NCBI GenBank assembly: GCA_018399865.1
Contig: JAGYNL010000094.1
Location: forward strand, 1 to 15,810
Length of the DNA: 15,810 nt
DNA from: Candidatus Bipolaricaulota bacterium
GTDB taxonomy: Bacteria; Bipolaricaulota; Bipolaricaulia; UBA7950; UBA9294
Direction of reading: 5' to 3'
Each line of letters starts with the position of its first letter. Position 1 is the stretch's first letter. Position numbers and translations under genes: made by a program. Shown here one piece after another: positions 1 to 7,577 of this stretch. The notes beneath the pieces were generated by a model. It saw only the letters and a list, made by a program, of their open reading frames with translations, ran no database searches and was not told where the DNA came from.

Positions 1-19
1 AAACAATGATCTCTCCCAC
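1..19 (-). CDS. Start of an unidentified gene downstream of rplU (partial, runs off left edge)
   Basis: A GTG codon at 19-17 is preceded by AGGAG at 30-26 on the minus strand with 6 bases between, which is good ribosome-site geometry. The visible codons read M-G-E-I-I-V. The gene begins about 11 bases after the rplU stop codon, so it would be translated from the rplU transcript. In many bacteria the gene after rplU is either rpmA (L27) or the small ribosomal-processing cysteine protease Prp. The residues seen do not look like the start of L27, and a Prp-like protein would fit. Six codons are too few to name it. Confidence 0.3.
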
Positions 20-30
20 GTATCTCTCCT

Positions 31-345
31 CTAGGCCTCGATAGTCTTAATCCTTGTCTTCATGTACGACTGGCGATGCCCCTGCTTTCGACGATATCCT
101 TTCTTGCTCTTGTATTTGTAAACGACCACCTTGTTACCCTTGCCCTTCTCACACACTTCTCCTGTCACCTTAACATTCTCCAAGTAGGGCGTTCCAACCT
201 CAACCTGGTCATCATCAACAACTAGAAGGACCCTGTCAAAGGTTACCACATCTCCAGCGTTCAAACCGCTGATCAGCTCATGGTCAAAAAGACCCCCGTT
301 TTCCAGCCGGTACTGTTTGCCACCCGTCTCAATTACTGCATACAT
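31..345 (-). CDS. rplU: 50S ribosomal protein L21
   Basis: L21 is a large-subunit ribosomal protein that binds 23S rRNA. The 104-residue length is normal for the family (about 100-105). The sequence follows the family from end to end: MYAVIETGGKQYRLE at the N-terminus, a central TFDRVLLV strand, GTPYLENVKVTGEV near residues 52-65, and the basic KYKSKKGYRRKQGHRQ tail that contacts rRNA. The ATG at 345-343 has an AGGTG ribosome site at 358-354 with 8 bases of spacing. The gene lies 57 bp after metG but has its own promoter in that gap (370-398), so it need not depend on metG transcription. A further gene seems to start just downstream. Identification is secure. Confidence 0.97.
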   Translation of the reverse strand: MYAVIETGGKQYRLENGGLFDHELISGLNAGDVVTFDRVLLVVDDDQVEVGTPYLENVKVTGEVCEKGKGNKVVVYKYKSKKGYRRKQGHRQSYMKTRIKTIEA

Positions 346-369
346 TTAATTCACACCTCAATTAAACCC

Positions 370-398
370 ATTTTAGCTATATAGAACGCCCATTTCAA
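370..398 (-). promoter_or_regulatory. Sigma70-type promoter of rplU
   Basis: Read on the minus strand there is TTGAAA (398-393), a 17-bp spacer, then TAAAAT (375-370). Transcription should start near 363, giving a leader of about 18 bases that still includes the AGGTG ribosome site of rplU. The -35 box lies only a few bases after the metG stop codon at 403, so the promoter fills the intergenic gap. Called by eye from hexamer match and spacing. Confidence 0.6.
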
Positions 399-402
399 CG
401 AC

Positions 403-2349
403 TTAACTAATTGGTGTCCCCGGCGGAATCTCACGGTCTGTACGAAGAAGCGACATTCCCGCACCTTTACCAGCCGCAAGAAGCATAGCTTCAGATTTCA
501 CCCCATGGATCACTGCTGGCTCTAGATTGACCACAAAAACCAACTCCCGCCCAATCAAAGCCGTCTCTGAGTATATGCCCTTTATTCCAGCAACACTAGT
601 CAACTTACGTTTTCCAACGTCTATTTGCAACTTGTACAGACGTTCCGAACCAGGGATATCCTCCACAGACACAACTTTGCCTACTTGAATATCAAGGCGA
701 GAGAATTCTTCTAATGGTACACGTTTTTCATGCAGACTCTCAACCTTCGCCTCAATCTCAACCGCATCTATCTTCTCGATCAGAACACGTGAGGAGCCGA
801 TTGTCTTACCGCTAGCCAGGGAATCGATATCTTTCCAGCCCGGATCTTGTACACCCATGATTTCTAACACCCGGGCAGAGTAGACAGGTACAAAAGGACT
901 GAGCAATACCACTATAGCTTTCACTAAGTGAAAAGCGCTGGCAACCGCTTGATCATCAGCTTCTGCCCACGGTGCTTTCCGCTGAAAATACTCATTACCA
1001 AAAATCGCAACAGCACAAACCTCTCGCAGGGCCTGGCTCAGGCTCCCTTTTTCCATCGCCTGTGTATAAGAGCCGACTGCACATGTTAACCGATACATTA
1101 CTTCATTATCGATATCACTTTCTGGGACTATACTTCCATATCGATCCTGCACAAAGGACACAACTCTGTTGACTAAATTTGCCACATTGGAGATGAAAAC
1201 GCCATTTACCGCCTTCTGCAGCTCGGCCCACGAAAAGTTCACATCGCGTTCTTCGGGCCGGTTATAAAGAAGGAAGAATCTCCATAACTGCGGATCCATA
1301 ACTTCGAGTGCATCGTCGCAGTAAAGACCCAGTCCGCGAGTCTTAGAAAAGCTATCACCATTGATCCAGTTAAGATACTCGGTGGCAGCTATTTGATCAG
1401 GTAGATGATATCCACGCCCCGATGCTATCAATTGACCCGGGAAAACCAGAGTATGGAAGGGAATATTGTCCTTCCCTATAGCATATATCTGATGAACATT
1501 CTCACCAAACCAGAACTCCTTCCATCCATCACCGCCACCGAAATGCTCCATTGCCGCCGATACGTAACCTAGGGCAGCCTCACCCCACACATAAATCACT
1601 TTCCCTTCAGCGCCCTCAAACGGAGCAGGAATACCCCACTTAATGTCACGGGTCATAGCCCGTGGTTTCAGTCCGTCGGAGATCATCTGCTGTGTAAATT
1701 GGTGAACATTACCTTGGAAGTCACGTGATGTGACATACTCTTGCAATAGCGGAGTAAGCTTAGCAAGATCCAGATACCAGTGTAGTGTGGGTCGGAATTC
1801 TATATCGCCCTTCCCACAAAAGCTGCAAGCCGGGGCAATTAACTCCTCCGGCTCAAGAATCGCCCCGCAGTTATCACACTGGTTTCCCAAGGCTCCGTGG
1901 GCTCCGCACTTTGGACAAGTTCCTGTAATGAATCGATCAGCCAGAAATATCTTGCAATTTCGGCAATAAGCGCGATTCTCTTCCTTGGTTGTAATAAACC
2001 CGTTTTTCTGCATATCTAGGTAAATATGCTGCACAAAATCCCTATGAACAGTAGACTCAGTAGTGGTGTAATTATCGAAATTGATCCCAAATCCCTCAAT
2101 CACTTTGCAGATCTTCTCGTGATTACGCTGCGCAAGCTCTGCTGGCGTGATTCCCAGTTTTCTTGCCTCGTATTCTATGCGCGTTCCATGCGCGTCGCTA
2201 CCCGAGACATAAAGAACATCATGCCCGCGCAAACGGTAATAGCGCGCAAACACATCTCCAGAAAGCAAAGATGAAACAAGATTTCCCAGGTGAGGAACCC
2301 CCGAGGCATAAGGCCATGCACTGCACACTAACACTTTTTTCTTATCCAT
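403..2349 (-). CDS. metG: Methionyl-tRNA synthetase with fused C-terminal tRNA-binding domain
   Basis: This enzyme charges tRNA-Met with methionine using ATP in the cytoplasm. From the chosen start the protein has 648 residues. Residues 20-23 (HLGN) are the HIGH signature and 334-338 (FSKTR) are the KMSKS-type loop. Between them lies a connective-peptide zinc region with eight cysteines in four pairs (129/132, 145/148, 158/161, 175/178), which suggests a two-zinc enzyme. About the last 100 residues (LDIQVGKV onward) form an EMAP/Trbp111-type OB-fold tRNA-binding domain, as in dimeric MetG. The frame stays open upstream to 2499. I chose ATG 2349 because it is preceded by GGAG at 2358-2355, a TATAAT box lies at 2382-2377, and the protein then begins at the usual MDKKKVLVCSAWPYASG. 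The catalytic-core motif reads VWGEA rather than the common VWFDA. Confidence 0.95.
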   Translation of the reverse strand: MDKKKVLVCSAWPYASGVPHLGNLVSSLLSGDVFARYYRLRGHDVLYVSGSDAHGTRIEYEARKLGITPAELAQRNHEKICKVIEGFGINFDNYTTTESTVHRDFVQHIYLDMQKNGFITTKEENRAYCRNCKIFLADRFITGTCPKCGAHGALGNQCDNCGAILEPEELIAPACSFCGKGDIEFRPTLHWYLDLAKLTPLLQEYVTSRDFQGNVHQFTQQMISDGLKPRAMTRDIKWGIPAPFEGAEGKVIYVWGEAALGYVSAAMEHFGGGDGWKEFWFGENVHQIYAIGKDNIPFHTLVFPGQLIASGRGYHLPDQIAATEYLNWINGDSFSKTRGLGLYCDDALEVMDPQLWRFFLLYNRPEERDVNFSWAELQKAVNGVFISNVANLVNRVVSFVQDRYGSIVPESDIDNEVMYRLTCAVGSYTQAMEKGSLSQALREVCAVAIFGNEYFQRKAPWAEADDQAVASAFHLVKAIVVLLSPFVPVYSARVLEIMGVQDPGWKDIDSLASGKTIGSSRVLIEKIDAVEIEAKVESLHEKRVPLEEFSRLDIQVGKVVSVEDIPGSERLYKLQIDVGKRKLTSVAGIKGIYSETALIGRELVFVVNLEPAVIHGVKSEAMLLAAGKGAGMSLLRTDREIPPGTPIS

Positions 2350-2376
2350 ACCTTCTCCATTTCTGCTACAAGGCTT

Positions 2377-2382
2377 ATTATA
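2377..2382 (-). promoter_or_regulatory. Probable -10 box of the metG promoter
   Basis: A perfect TATAAT reads on the minus strand at 2382-2377. The best candidate -35 at the right distance is poor (TAGAAG, 2405-2400). Transcription would start near 2370, about 20 bases before the metG ATG at 2349. That places the 50-codon upstream extension of the open frame outside the mRNA. Confidence 0.45.
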
Positions 2383-2505
2383 CCTTGGAATTATCTTAGC
2401 TTCTATCGAAGGACAATGGCCGTCTCGTATGCTCCCGGTTTTCCCGGCCAACTTACATAACCTAGGCCACAAACCCCTCACACAGGGTGCTTGACTCATC
2501 GCGTC

Positions 2506-2526
2506 AAAAAAACAACGAAGCCCGTT
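2506..2526 (-). terminator. Weak candidate terminator of the subtilase-barrel operon
   Basis: On the minus strand AACG (2526-2523) and CGTT (2517-2514) form a short stem around a 5-base loop, followed shortly by seven T residues (2512-2506). The stem is only 4 bp and lies about 220 bases past the barrel gene's stop codon. No better terminator is visible closer to the operon end. Confidence 0.25.
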
Positions 2527-2742
2527 TCTTTAAGCTTTTCATCTGAAACCTTTCGTTAGGAGTAGCAAAAATTCATTTGGTTTTGTACTTGATACTGGGT
2601 CTACTATCTAATCCCGACTGGTTGTCACCATTATGATTTACAGCCCTAAACGAGCAAGCTGAAGCCTCAAAACAGGTTTTTTGGGACCACAATTTCCATG
2701 AATCTAGGCAGAAGCATCAATAGTGGATAAGCGCACTAACTT

Positions 2743-5700
2743 CTAGAACCTGGCCGCGATGAAAAGCTCTAATAGGAGACTGTTATAGAGCTCAGCGTCA
2801 CTCTTTGTTCCACTCAGATAGGATCCTGTCAGCGAAGCCTGCCATGTCTCAGAGATTGTCAGATCAGCGCTTGTCTCTACCGACAAGCTAATATCGCGCT
2901 TCTCATGACTGGAAGAGTAACTCCCATCAACATAAATCCGAATGCCAACTGGCTGATAAAGGAACCCTTCTGGAAACGGATCTGCCGAGAAAAAATAGGT
3001 GTTGTTCAGAGTCACGGTAAGATCATCAGTCTGACTTGATCCCGATAAGCTGCGAGCGCTAACCCGCAAGGTGTCTCTGCGGCCATCAGGCGGAGTCCAA
3101 GACAGCGATCCCGTCAGAGTGCGTGTTGTTGTACCACGTGACTCACCCCGATAAGTGACCTTGCTCAGGTTCTGTGTAAAGGCAAGGCTTGGCCTCAATT
3201 CCGGAATCCCTGAGTAAGCTAGATTGGCTGAGATGCGATCCTTTATCTGCTCTCTATCCTCACCGTATCCTGATACATCCCGGCTAACCGAGCCAAACGC
3301 TTGAAAATCGCTTACTGTTGCCTGCAGACTCGCTTGACCACCGACCGTTATAATCCCACCTTCCGTGTTAGCCTCCAGGGTGAGGTGCGGTGTCAACCTA
3401 AAAGCTGAAATCGAAAAGACGTTCGGCCTTAAATCTAGATCGACTGATTGGGCAAGCTCCGTTTTCTTATCAGCAAGACCACGCGTGCCATCAGCAGTGT
3501 ACCCAAAGGTAGTACTTAAGCCAGGAAAGTAGTGCTTTAGATTTCCAGTTACACTCCAATTCTCACTCCCGCTTGCGCTAGTTACTGTAAAGCTTAAAGG
3601 CCTGGCCCAATTTCCCTTTATCCTAACTTCCGGTGTAACAATCCAATCAATGTTTCCAGAAAGCCGATTCTTCCGGAGAGTTGAACTTCCTTCATTACCC
3701 CCATAAAAGGTGTCGCTCCAGCCAATAGATACTGATAAGGAATCCGATAACAACTTGTCCGATAAGGCCAGGGTGTAAGCATGCGTAGTCGTTTCAAAGC
3801 CAGCGGTAAAAAAGTCATCGTTCACTAGGCTTTGGCTTATAGACAGGTCAGCATTCACTCCAAGATCGAGGGAGACTGAAGCTTGGTTCTCAACTTCATT
3901 TCGCGGATCACCGGTAGCATGATCCATTTCGTAGAAGCTATGTGAAACGACTAGATCAACACTATCTGCAATGTCGAAGTTACCGTCTAGCGTCCAACCA
4001 GTCGAGTCGCTGCGCGACTCACTGCCGATACTGGTAAAAGTGGGTTGCACAGACTGGAAACTTCCCGATAGCGAATAGTGTTCCATGCTTCTGTTGAAGC
4101 TAGCTCTAACTAAGACTCCCTTGTCAGTGTGATCGCAAGCAGGAATATCTTTAAACCGGTAATTGTCACGGCCATCCAAGAGCAGATCGTAGTTGTCGAA
4201 TTGTCTCAGAGCCCCATCCTGATTAACCCAGACCTTCATGTAGTAGTCGGAATCAGCGCGGCTTCCAACCCACAGATCTCCATCTGGATTAGCCCCGATG
4301 GCGGTAATAGCTATTCCTCCTGTTCCCTGAACAATATTACTGCCGTTGTGCAGGCCATTACTTGTTCCAAAGTACATATCCCCGTCTTGGAAGCACAACG
4401 CATAGACCGGCTCACCTTTAAAGATCCAACTTATAGTCGCCCCGCTTCCTTCTATAAGGCCAAGGCCACTACTCGCGGCAACATATAAATCTCCATCCCT
4501 TGAAAGCAACGCGTTGATCGTATCATCGGCTGTAGCCAATACGTGTTCGAAGATGCCTTCACTACGATTTAACGTGAAAAGCCCGCAATCTGTCCCGACG
4601 TACAGCTTGCCTTCATTCACAGCCAGGGCGTATATAGTTGAAAACTCATCTGAGTTGTAAATCGTGTAACTATCCGGCTCATCCAATGACTGTGTGGGTA
4701 CAACCGCCAAACCGCCCTCTGTTCCTACGTATAAAACACCTTCATTAACCAGCAAAGAGTGGACCGCTACGTTCGGCAAACCATCATCAGTATAGTAACG
4801 CTCCCAGTTGGCTACCTTATCGAACGGCGCTTCGCCAATTAGACTAAGATTGCTGAGTCCTGATGAGGTTCCAAAATAGATGTCATCACCATAGCGCTCC
4901 ATTGTGTAGACGCAACTTGCCGAAAGGCCACTTGCTGCACCATAAGATGTCCATTCGCTCAGGTAACGAACGCTGATCCCATTCAGGCTAGCAAAAATTA
5001 TGTAGTCATCAGCAACAAGTATCGAACTAATCTGATTTGGCATATTCAAACGTAGGTTATCATCGAAAGGAAAGACATCGTTGTTATACCCGGCAGTGAA
5101 GTGCGCGCTGAACCCGTCGAGTTTAATATTCCCTGCTACCCCGGAGACGGTGTGGGTGTTTGGCATGGTATGCATCGTTTCCGAATTCTCACTTGATGTT
5201 ATACTATCCGCTGCCTGCAGCAAGCTTAGATCCAGGGTTAAACTGGACGATACAGGAAGGGTTAGCATGATTCCATACAAGTTTCGTGCGTACTCCGCGC
5301 TCGAACCTAGGCCTCCACGCGAACGCTCATAATCGACACGAATCGTATCCTTGTCTCCTACCTTGGTAAAAAGCACTAGTAGCCCTGTATCATAGTCAAT
5401 TGAATAATCGGTGTCGCGAACAAGAAGCTCTCCATTCAAGTATACCTTCTCGCTTTCCGGAACAACCGATAATCCAAGGCTAATAACATCACCTGATATG
5501 CTATAGTCGAAGAATATTCTCACCGCACTGTCCGTGCCGGCAAAAAAAGCTGAAGGGAACTCAAACTCAACTATTCCTTCGTCCTCATAGGTATCCACCT
5601 TGTAGCCAGCGAACTCCGGGTCCGAGATATCATTGAATGTTTCGCCGTCGAGGCTCACTTCTACAGAAATGGAGTCTTCCATGATGTCCGACTTCCCTAA

Positions 5701-6726
5701 ATAATAAAAGCGCTTTCTGACTGAGTCAGTGATCGCATAGGCATCCTCATCTACTTTCAAGTTAACATACTCTGAAAACTTGGACAGGAAGCTTAACTCG
5801 TAGTCACTCCCGCTACTAAATGGGTACGTCTTGTAATCATCGCTATCGAACAAATCGTGCTCGCTGTTGAAGGTGCTGATGGCCGATATGAGGTACCTAC
5901 GTAACAGGGCGTTAGGCTCGGACTTCAATACAAGATTATCAATGCTATCTTGATCGGCAACTACACTGAAGCTGCCTTCAGAAACGTCAGTAGTGGGTGA
6001 TTCGACAATGTCATCATACAGGTATCCCAAGCCGTAGTTAGTCAGCAGGTCCTCCATCTCAGCCGCTGTCACAAACTCCAGATACACCTCAGAAAAATCA
6101 ACAACAAAAGGAGAAGATAAGGAGTAAGCGTAAAGACCAGCAATATTCATTTGATATGGCTTTGAAATCCAGGGAGTGTCAGGATATGAAGCAGCGTACA
6201 AAACCTCTCCATGACCTGTGCTTCCGGTAAAAGTCTGCGACTCTGATATTCCCTCTATCTGCGACACAATGCCTGTCACAGTAGTATCATCCCGCAAGTA
6301 GTCTAAGCGTAGACCCTTAAGCTTCTTGTTGTACACAGCAAAAGCCTGCTGCCCAGTTAAGGAAAAATCCCCTAGAATACCCTTGAGATGATCGGTATCC
6401 AGCCTTATGGTAAGCTTTTGCATGCTTGCTGACTCTTGATCATTAAAGTGTGCGTTGATGGTCAATACAGACAACGCTTCACCCTCAATATCAACTGCAA
6501 GGGACTGATCAAGGGATAACTGATACGCACTTGCCCCCAATTTTGCCAACCCGCTGGCTTCGCCGATCCCATAGCTCAATGTCCACGTTTTGCTTCCAGT
6601 AAGGGTAAGCTTGAAATTTTCACCTTGTTCTGTTCTAGGGAGAGCAGATAGGCAAACCAAGAACGCGATAGCAATGCACACAAAGCACGCTCTTATCATA
6701 TTCACACTTCGTCTTGCAACGCGCAT
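2743..6726 (-). CDS. Large outer-membrane beta-barrel protein, SprA-like, with inserted seven-bladed beta-propeller
   Basis: A 1327-residue exported protein. A basic N-terminus and hydrophobic stretch (about 11-28) form a signal peptide. Residues 36-200 carry the pattern LTLTGSKTW, then YQLSLDQSL, then GDFSLTG, then LKGLRLDY. Residues 427-467 hold VYLNGELLVRDTDYSIDYDTG and IRVDYERS. As I recall, these motifs occur in order in SprA and related giant barrel proteins of FCB and candidate phyla. Amphipathic strands start near 482. A propeller occupies about 560-845, with seven blade motifs of the YVGTEGGL type at 576, 617, 666, 709, 748, 785 and 818. Barrel strands resume at 870 and run to the C-terminal AARF; a terminal Phe is the usual signal for the BAM machinery. 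The ATG follows AGGAGG with 4 bases between. The gene starts 8 bp after the PorV-like gene. Exact function is unknown; SprA itself is about twice as long. Confidence 0.8.
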   Translation of the reverse strand: MRVARRSVNMIRACFVCIAIAFLVCLSALPRTEQGENFKLTLTGSKTWTLSYGIGEASGLAKLGASAYQLSLDQSLAVDIEGEALSVLTINAHFNDQESASMQKLTIRLDTDHLKGILGDFSLTGQQAFAVYNKKLKGLRLDYLRDDTTVTGIVSQIEGISESQTFTGSTGHGEVLYAASYPDTPWISKPYQMNIAGLYAYSLSSPFVVDFSEVYLEFVTAAEMEDLLTNYGLGYLYDDIVESPTTDVSEGSFSVVADQDSIDNLVLKSEPNALLRRYLISAISTFNSEHDLFDSDDYKTYPFSSGSDYELSFLSKFSEYVNLKVDEDAYAITDSVRKRFYYLGKSDIMEDSISVEVSLDGETFNDISDPEFAGYKVDTYEDEGIVEFEFPSAFFAGTDSAVRIFFDYSISGDVISLGLSVVPESEKVYLNGELLVRDTDYSIDYDTGLLVLFTKVGDKDTIRVDYERSRGGLGSSAEYARNLYGIMLTLPVSSSLTLDLSLLQAADSITSSENSETMHTMPNTHTVSGVAGNIKLDGFSAHFTAGYNNDVFPFDDNLRLNMPNQISSILVADDYIIFASLNGISVRYLSEWTSYGAASGLSASCVYTMERYGDDIYFGTSSGLSNLSLIGEAPFDKVANWERYYTDDGLPNVAVHSLLVNEGVLYVGTEGGLAVVPTQSLDEPDSYTIYNSDEFSTIYALAVNEGKLYVGTDCGLFTLNRSEGIFEHVLATADDTINALLSRDGDLYVAASSGLGLIEGSGATISWIFKGEPVYALCFQDGDMYFGTSNGLHNGSNIVQGTGGIAITAIGANPDGDLWVGSRADSDYYMKVWVNQDGALRQFDNYDLLLDGRDNYRFKDIPACDHTDKGVLVRASFNRSMEHYSLSGSFQSVQPTFTSIGSESRSDSTGWTLDGNFDIADSVDLVVSHSFYEMDHATGDPRNEVENQASVSLDLGVNADLSISQSLVNDDFFTAGFETTTHAYTLALSDKLLSDSLSVSIGWSDTFYGGNEGSSTLRKNRLSGNIDWIVTPEVRIKGNWARPLSFTVTSASGSENWSVTGNLKHYFPGLSTTFGYTADGTRGLADKKTELAQSVDLDLRPNVFSISAFRLTPHLTLEANTEGGIITVGGQASLQATVSDFQAFGSVSRDVSGYGEDREQIKDRISANLAYSGIPELRPSLAFTQNLSKVTYRGESRGTTTRTLTGSLSWTPPDGRRDTLRVSARSLSGSSQTDDLTVTLNNTYFFSADPFPEGFLYQPVGIRIYVDGSYSSSHEKRDISLSVETSADLTISETWQASLTGSYLSGTKSDAELYNSLLLELFIAARF

Positions 6727-6734
6727 TTATCCTC

Positions 6735-7577
6735 CTAGAAACAGAAGCTGAGAGAAACCCTGTGAGTATCTGGGAAAGTTCGCCTGGTGATATATGCCCA
6801 ATCTATTTCGAAGCTGGAGAAACACACCGACAAGCCAAACGTTGCCCCAGCTCCATCGTAACCTGCGCGGGCTCCCAGTCCATCCACATACACCTCGAAC
6901 CCGGAACTAAGCAAAGGTGAAGCGCTGAACAACCCTGCGCCTTCCACGCTGGCGTTTAGCACCACGTTCTTTACTGGAGACAGCGCTATAGAAACCCCTA
7001 TGCGCGTTCGCGTAGTCCACTCCTCAGTATGGCTACTGAAGACTATCGGCTTGCTATAAGCATTCTCCACAAGAACTCCCACCCTTACGACGTCAGTAAC
7101 CACAAGCATAGCTGGGTCAAATGCCCATCCGCTAGCCTGGCCAGGAGAGGAGGCGCGGTAGACCTTTATCCTACCCCCAAGACCAACGGGCCCAATATGA
7201 AACCCGGTAGACACTATCCCTGCACCACTTGCATAGCGGAATGCTGCCTCTTCTATCTCGATCAGTCCAGAGTCCAGGTAGAGAAAGGCTGCACCAAAAT
7301 AGGGAAGCGCAAATTGAACACAGCCATAATTAACAGTTTCGAACTGCCGAGCAAGAAGTGAAGAAACGCTTATATTGTCAATCCATCCAAGACCCGCTGG
7401 GTTGTAGAAGATAGCGTTCTCATCGTCTGCTATAGCCACAAATGCCCCGCCCATCCCTGAGGCGCGAGCCGATGTTGCGAGCTCGAATATACCGGCAACA
7501 TTTGCGTAATTTCCAGCAAAGACCGCCAGGGCACAAACCGATATGATCAGCAAGGAAATGACAACTCCTCTACTCAC
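6735..7577 (-). CDS. PorV/UPF0164-like outer-membrane beta-barrel protein
   Basis: A 280-residue protein with a signal peptide (MSRGVVISLLIISVCALAVFA). It then has the hallmark of the PorV/PorQ/UPF0164 group at residues 31-64: FELATSARASGMGGAFVAIA, then DDENAIFYNPAGLGW. The rest alternates short beta strands and turns and ends in SLSFCF, with the terminal Phe expected of a BAM substrate. FadL-related barrels of this group include PorV, which in type IX secretion collects substrates from the SprA translocon. The start is GTG at 7577-7575, overlapping the subtilase stop by four bases (GTGA), so translation is probably coupled. The barrel-propeller gene follows after 8 bp. The family call is good; a role in secretion is inferred from neighbours only. 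It could instead be an unrelated outer-membrane channel. Confidence 0.82.
   Translation of the reverse strand: MSRGVVISLLIISVCALAVFAGNYANVAGIFELATSARASGMGGAFVAIADDENAIFYNPAGLGWIDNISVSSLLARQFETVNYGCVQFALPYFGAAFLYLDSGLIEIEEAAFRYASGAGIVSTGFHIGPVGLGGRIKVYRASSPGQASGWAFDPAMLVVTDVVRVGVLVENAYSKPIVFSSHTEEWTTRTRIGVSIALSPVKNVVLNASVEGAGLFSASPLLSSGFEVYVDGLGARAGYDGAGATFGLSVCFSSFEIDWAYITRRTFPDTHRVSLSFCF

Larger units (their letters stand above)
2350..2742. other. Intergenic region between the barrel gene and metG
   Basis: About 390 bases without a gene I can support. It holds the metG -10 box and ribosome site at its left end and one weak hairpin followed by a T run at 2506-2526. The metG frame is open up to 2499, but that stretch (residues such as MSQAPCVRGLWPRL) resembles no part of a methionyl-tRNA synthetase. 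I found no tRNA, no T-box-like leader and no repeat here. Confidence 0.5.

Noticed and set aside
2350..2499. 50-codon N-terminal extension of metG
   Set aside because: The frame is open, but the residues match nothing in the family. The ATG at 2349 has its own ribosome site, and a TATAAT box lies between the two possible starts.
2660..2700. Hairpin CCCAAAA with TTTTGAGG on the minus strand after the barrel gene
   Set aside because: The stem needs a bulge and is not followed by a T run, so it is not a convincing terminator.
2500..2742. Possible tRNA, T-box or small RNA in the intergenic region upstream of metG
   Set aside because: No T-arm consensus, no cloverleaf pairing and no T-box-like sequence found by eye.
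4129..4488. Long plus-strand open frame within the barrel gene
   Set aside because: It is an antisense shadow of the propeller region, with no ribosome site and no recognisable domain.
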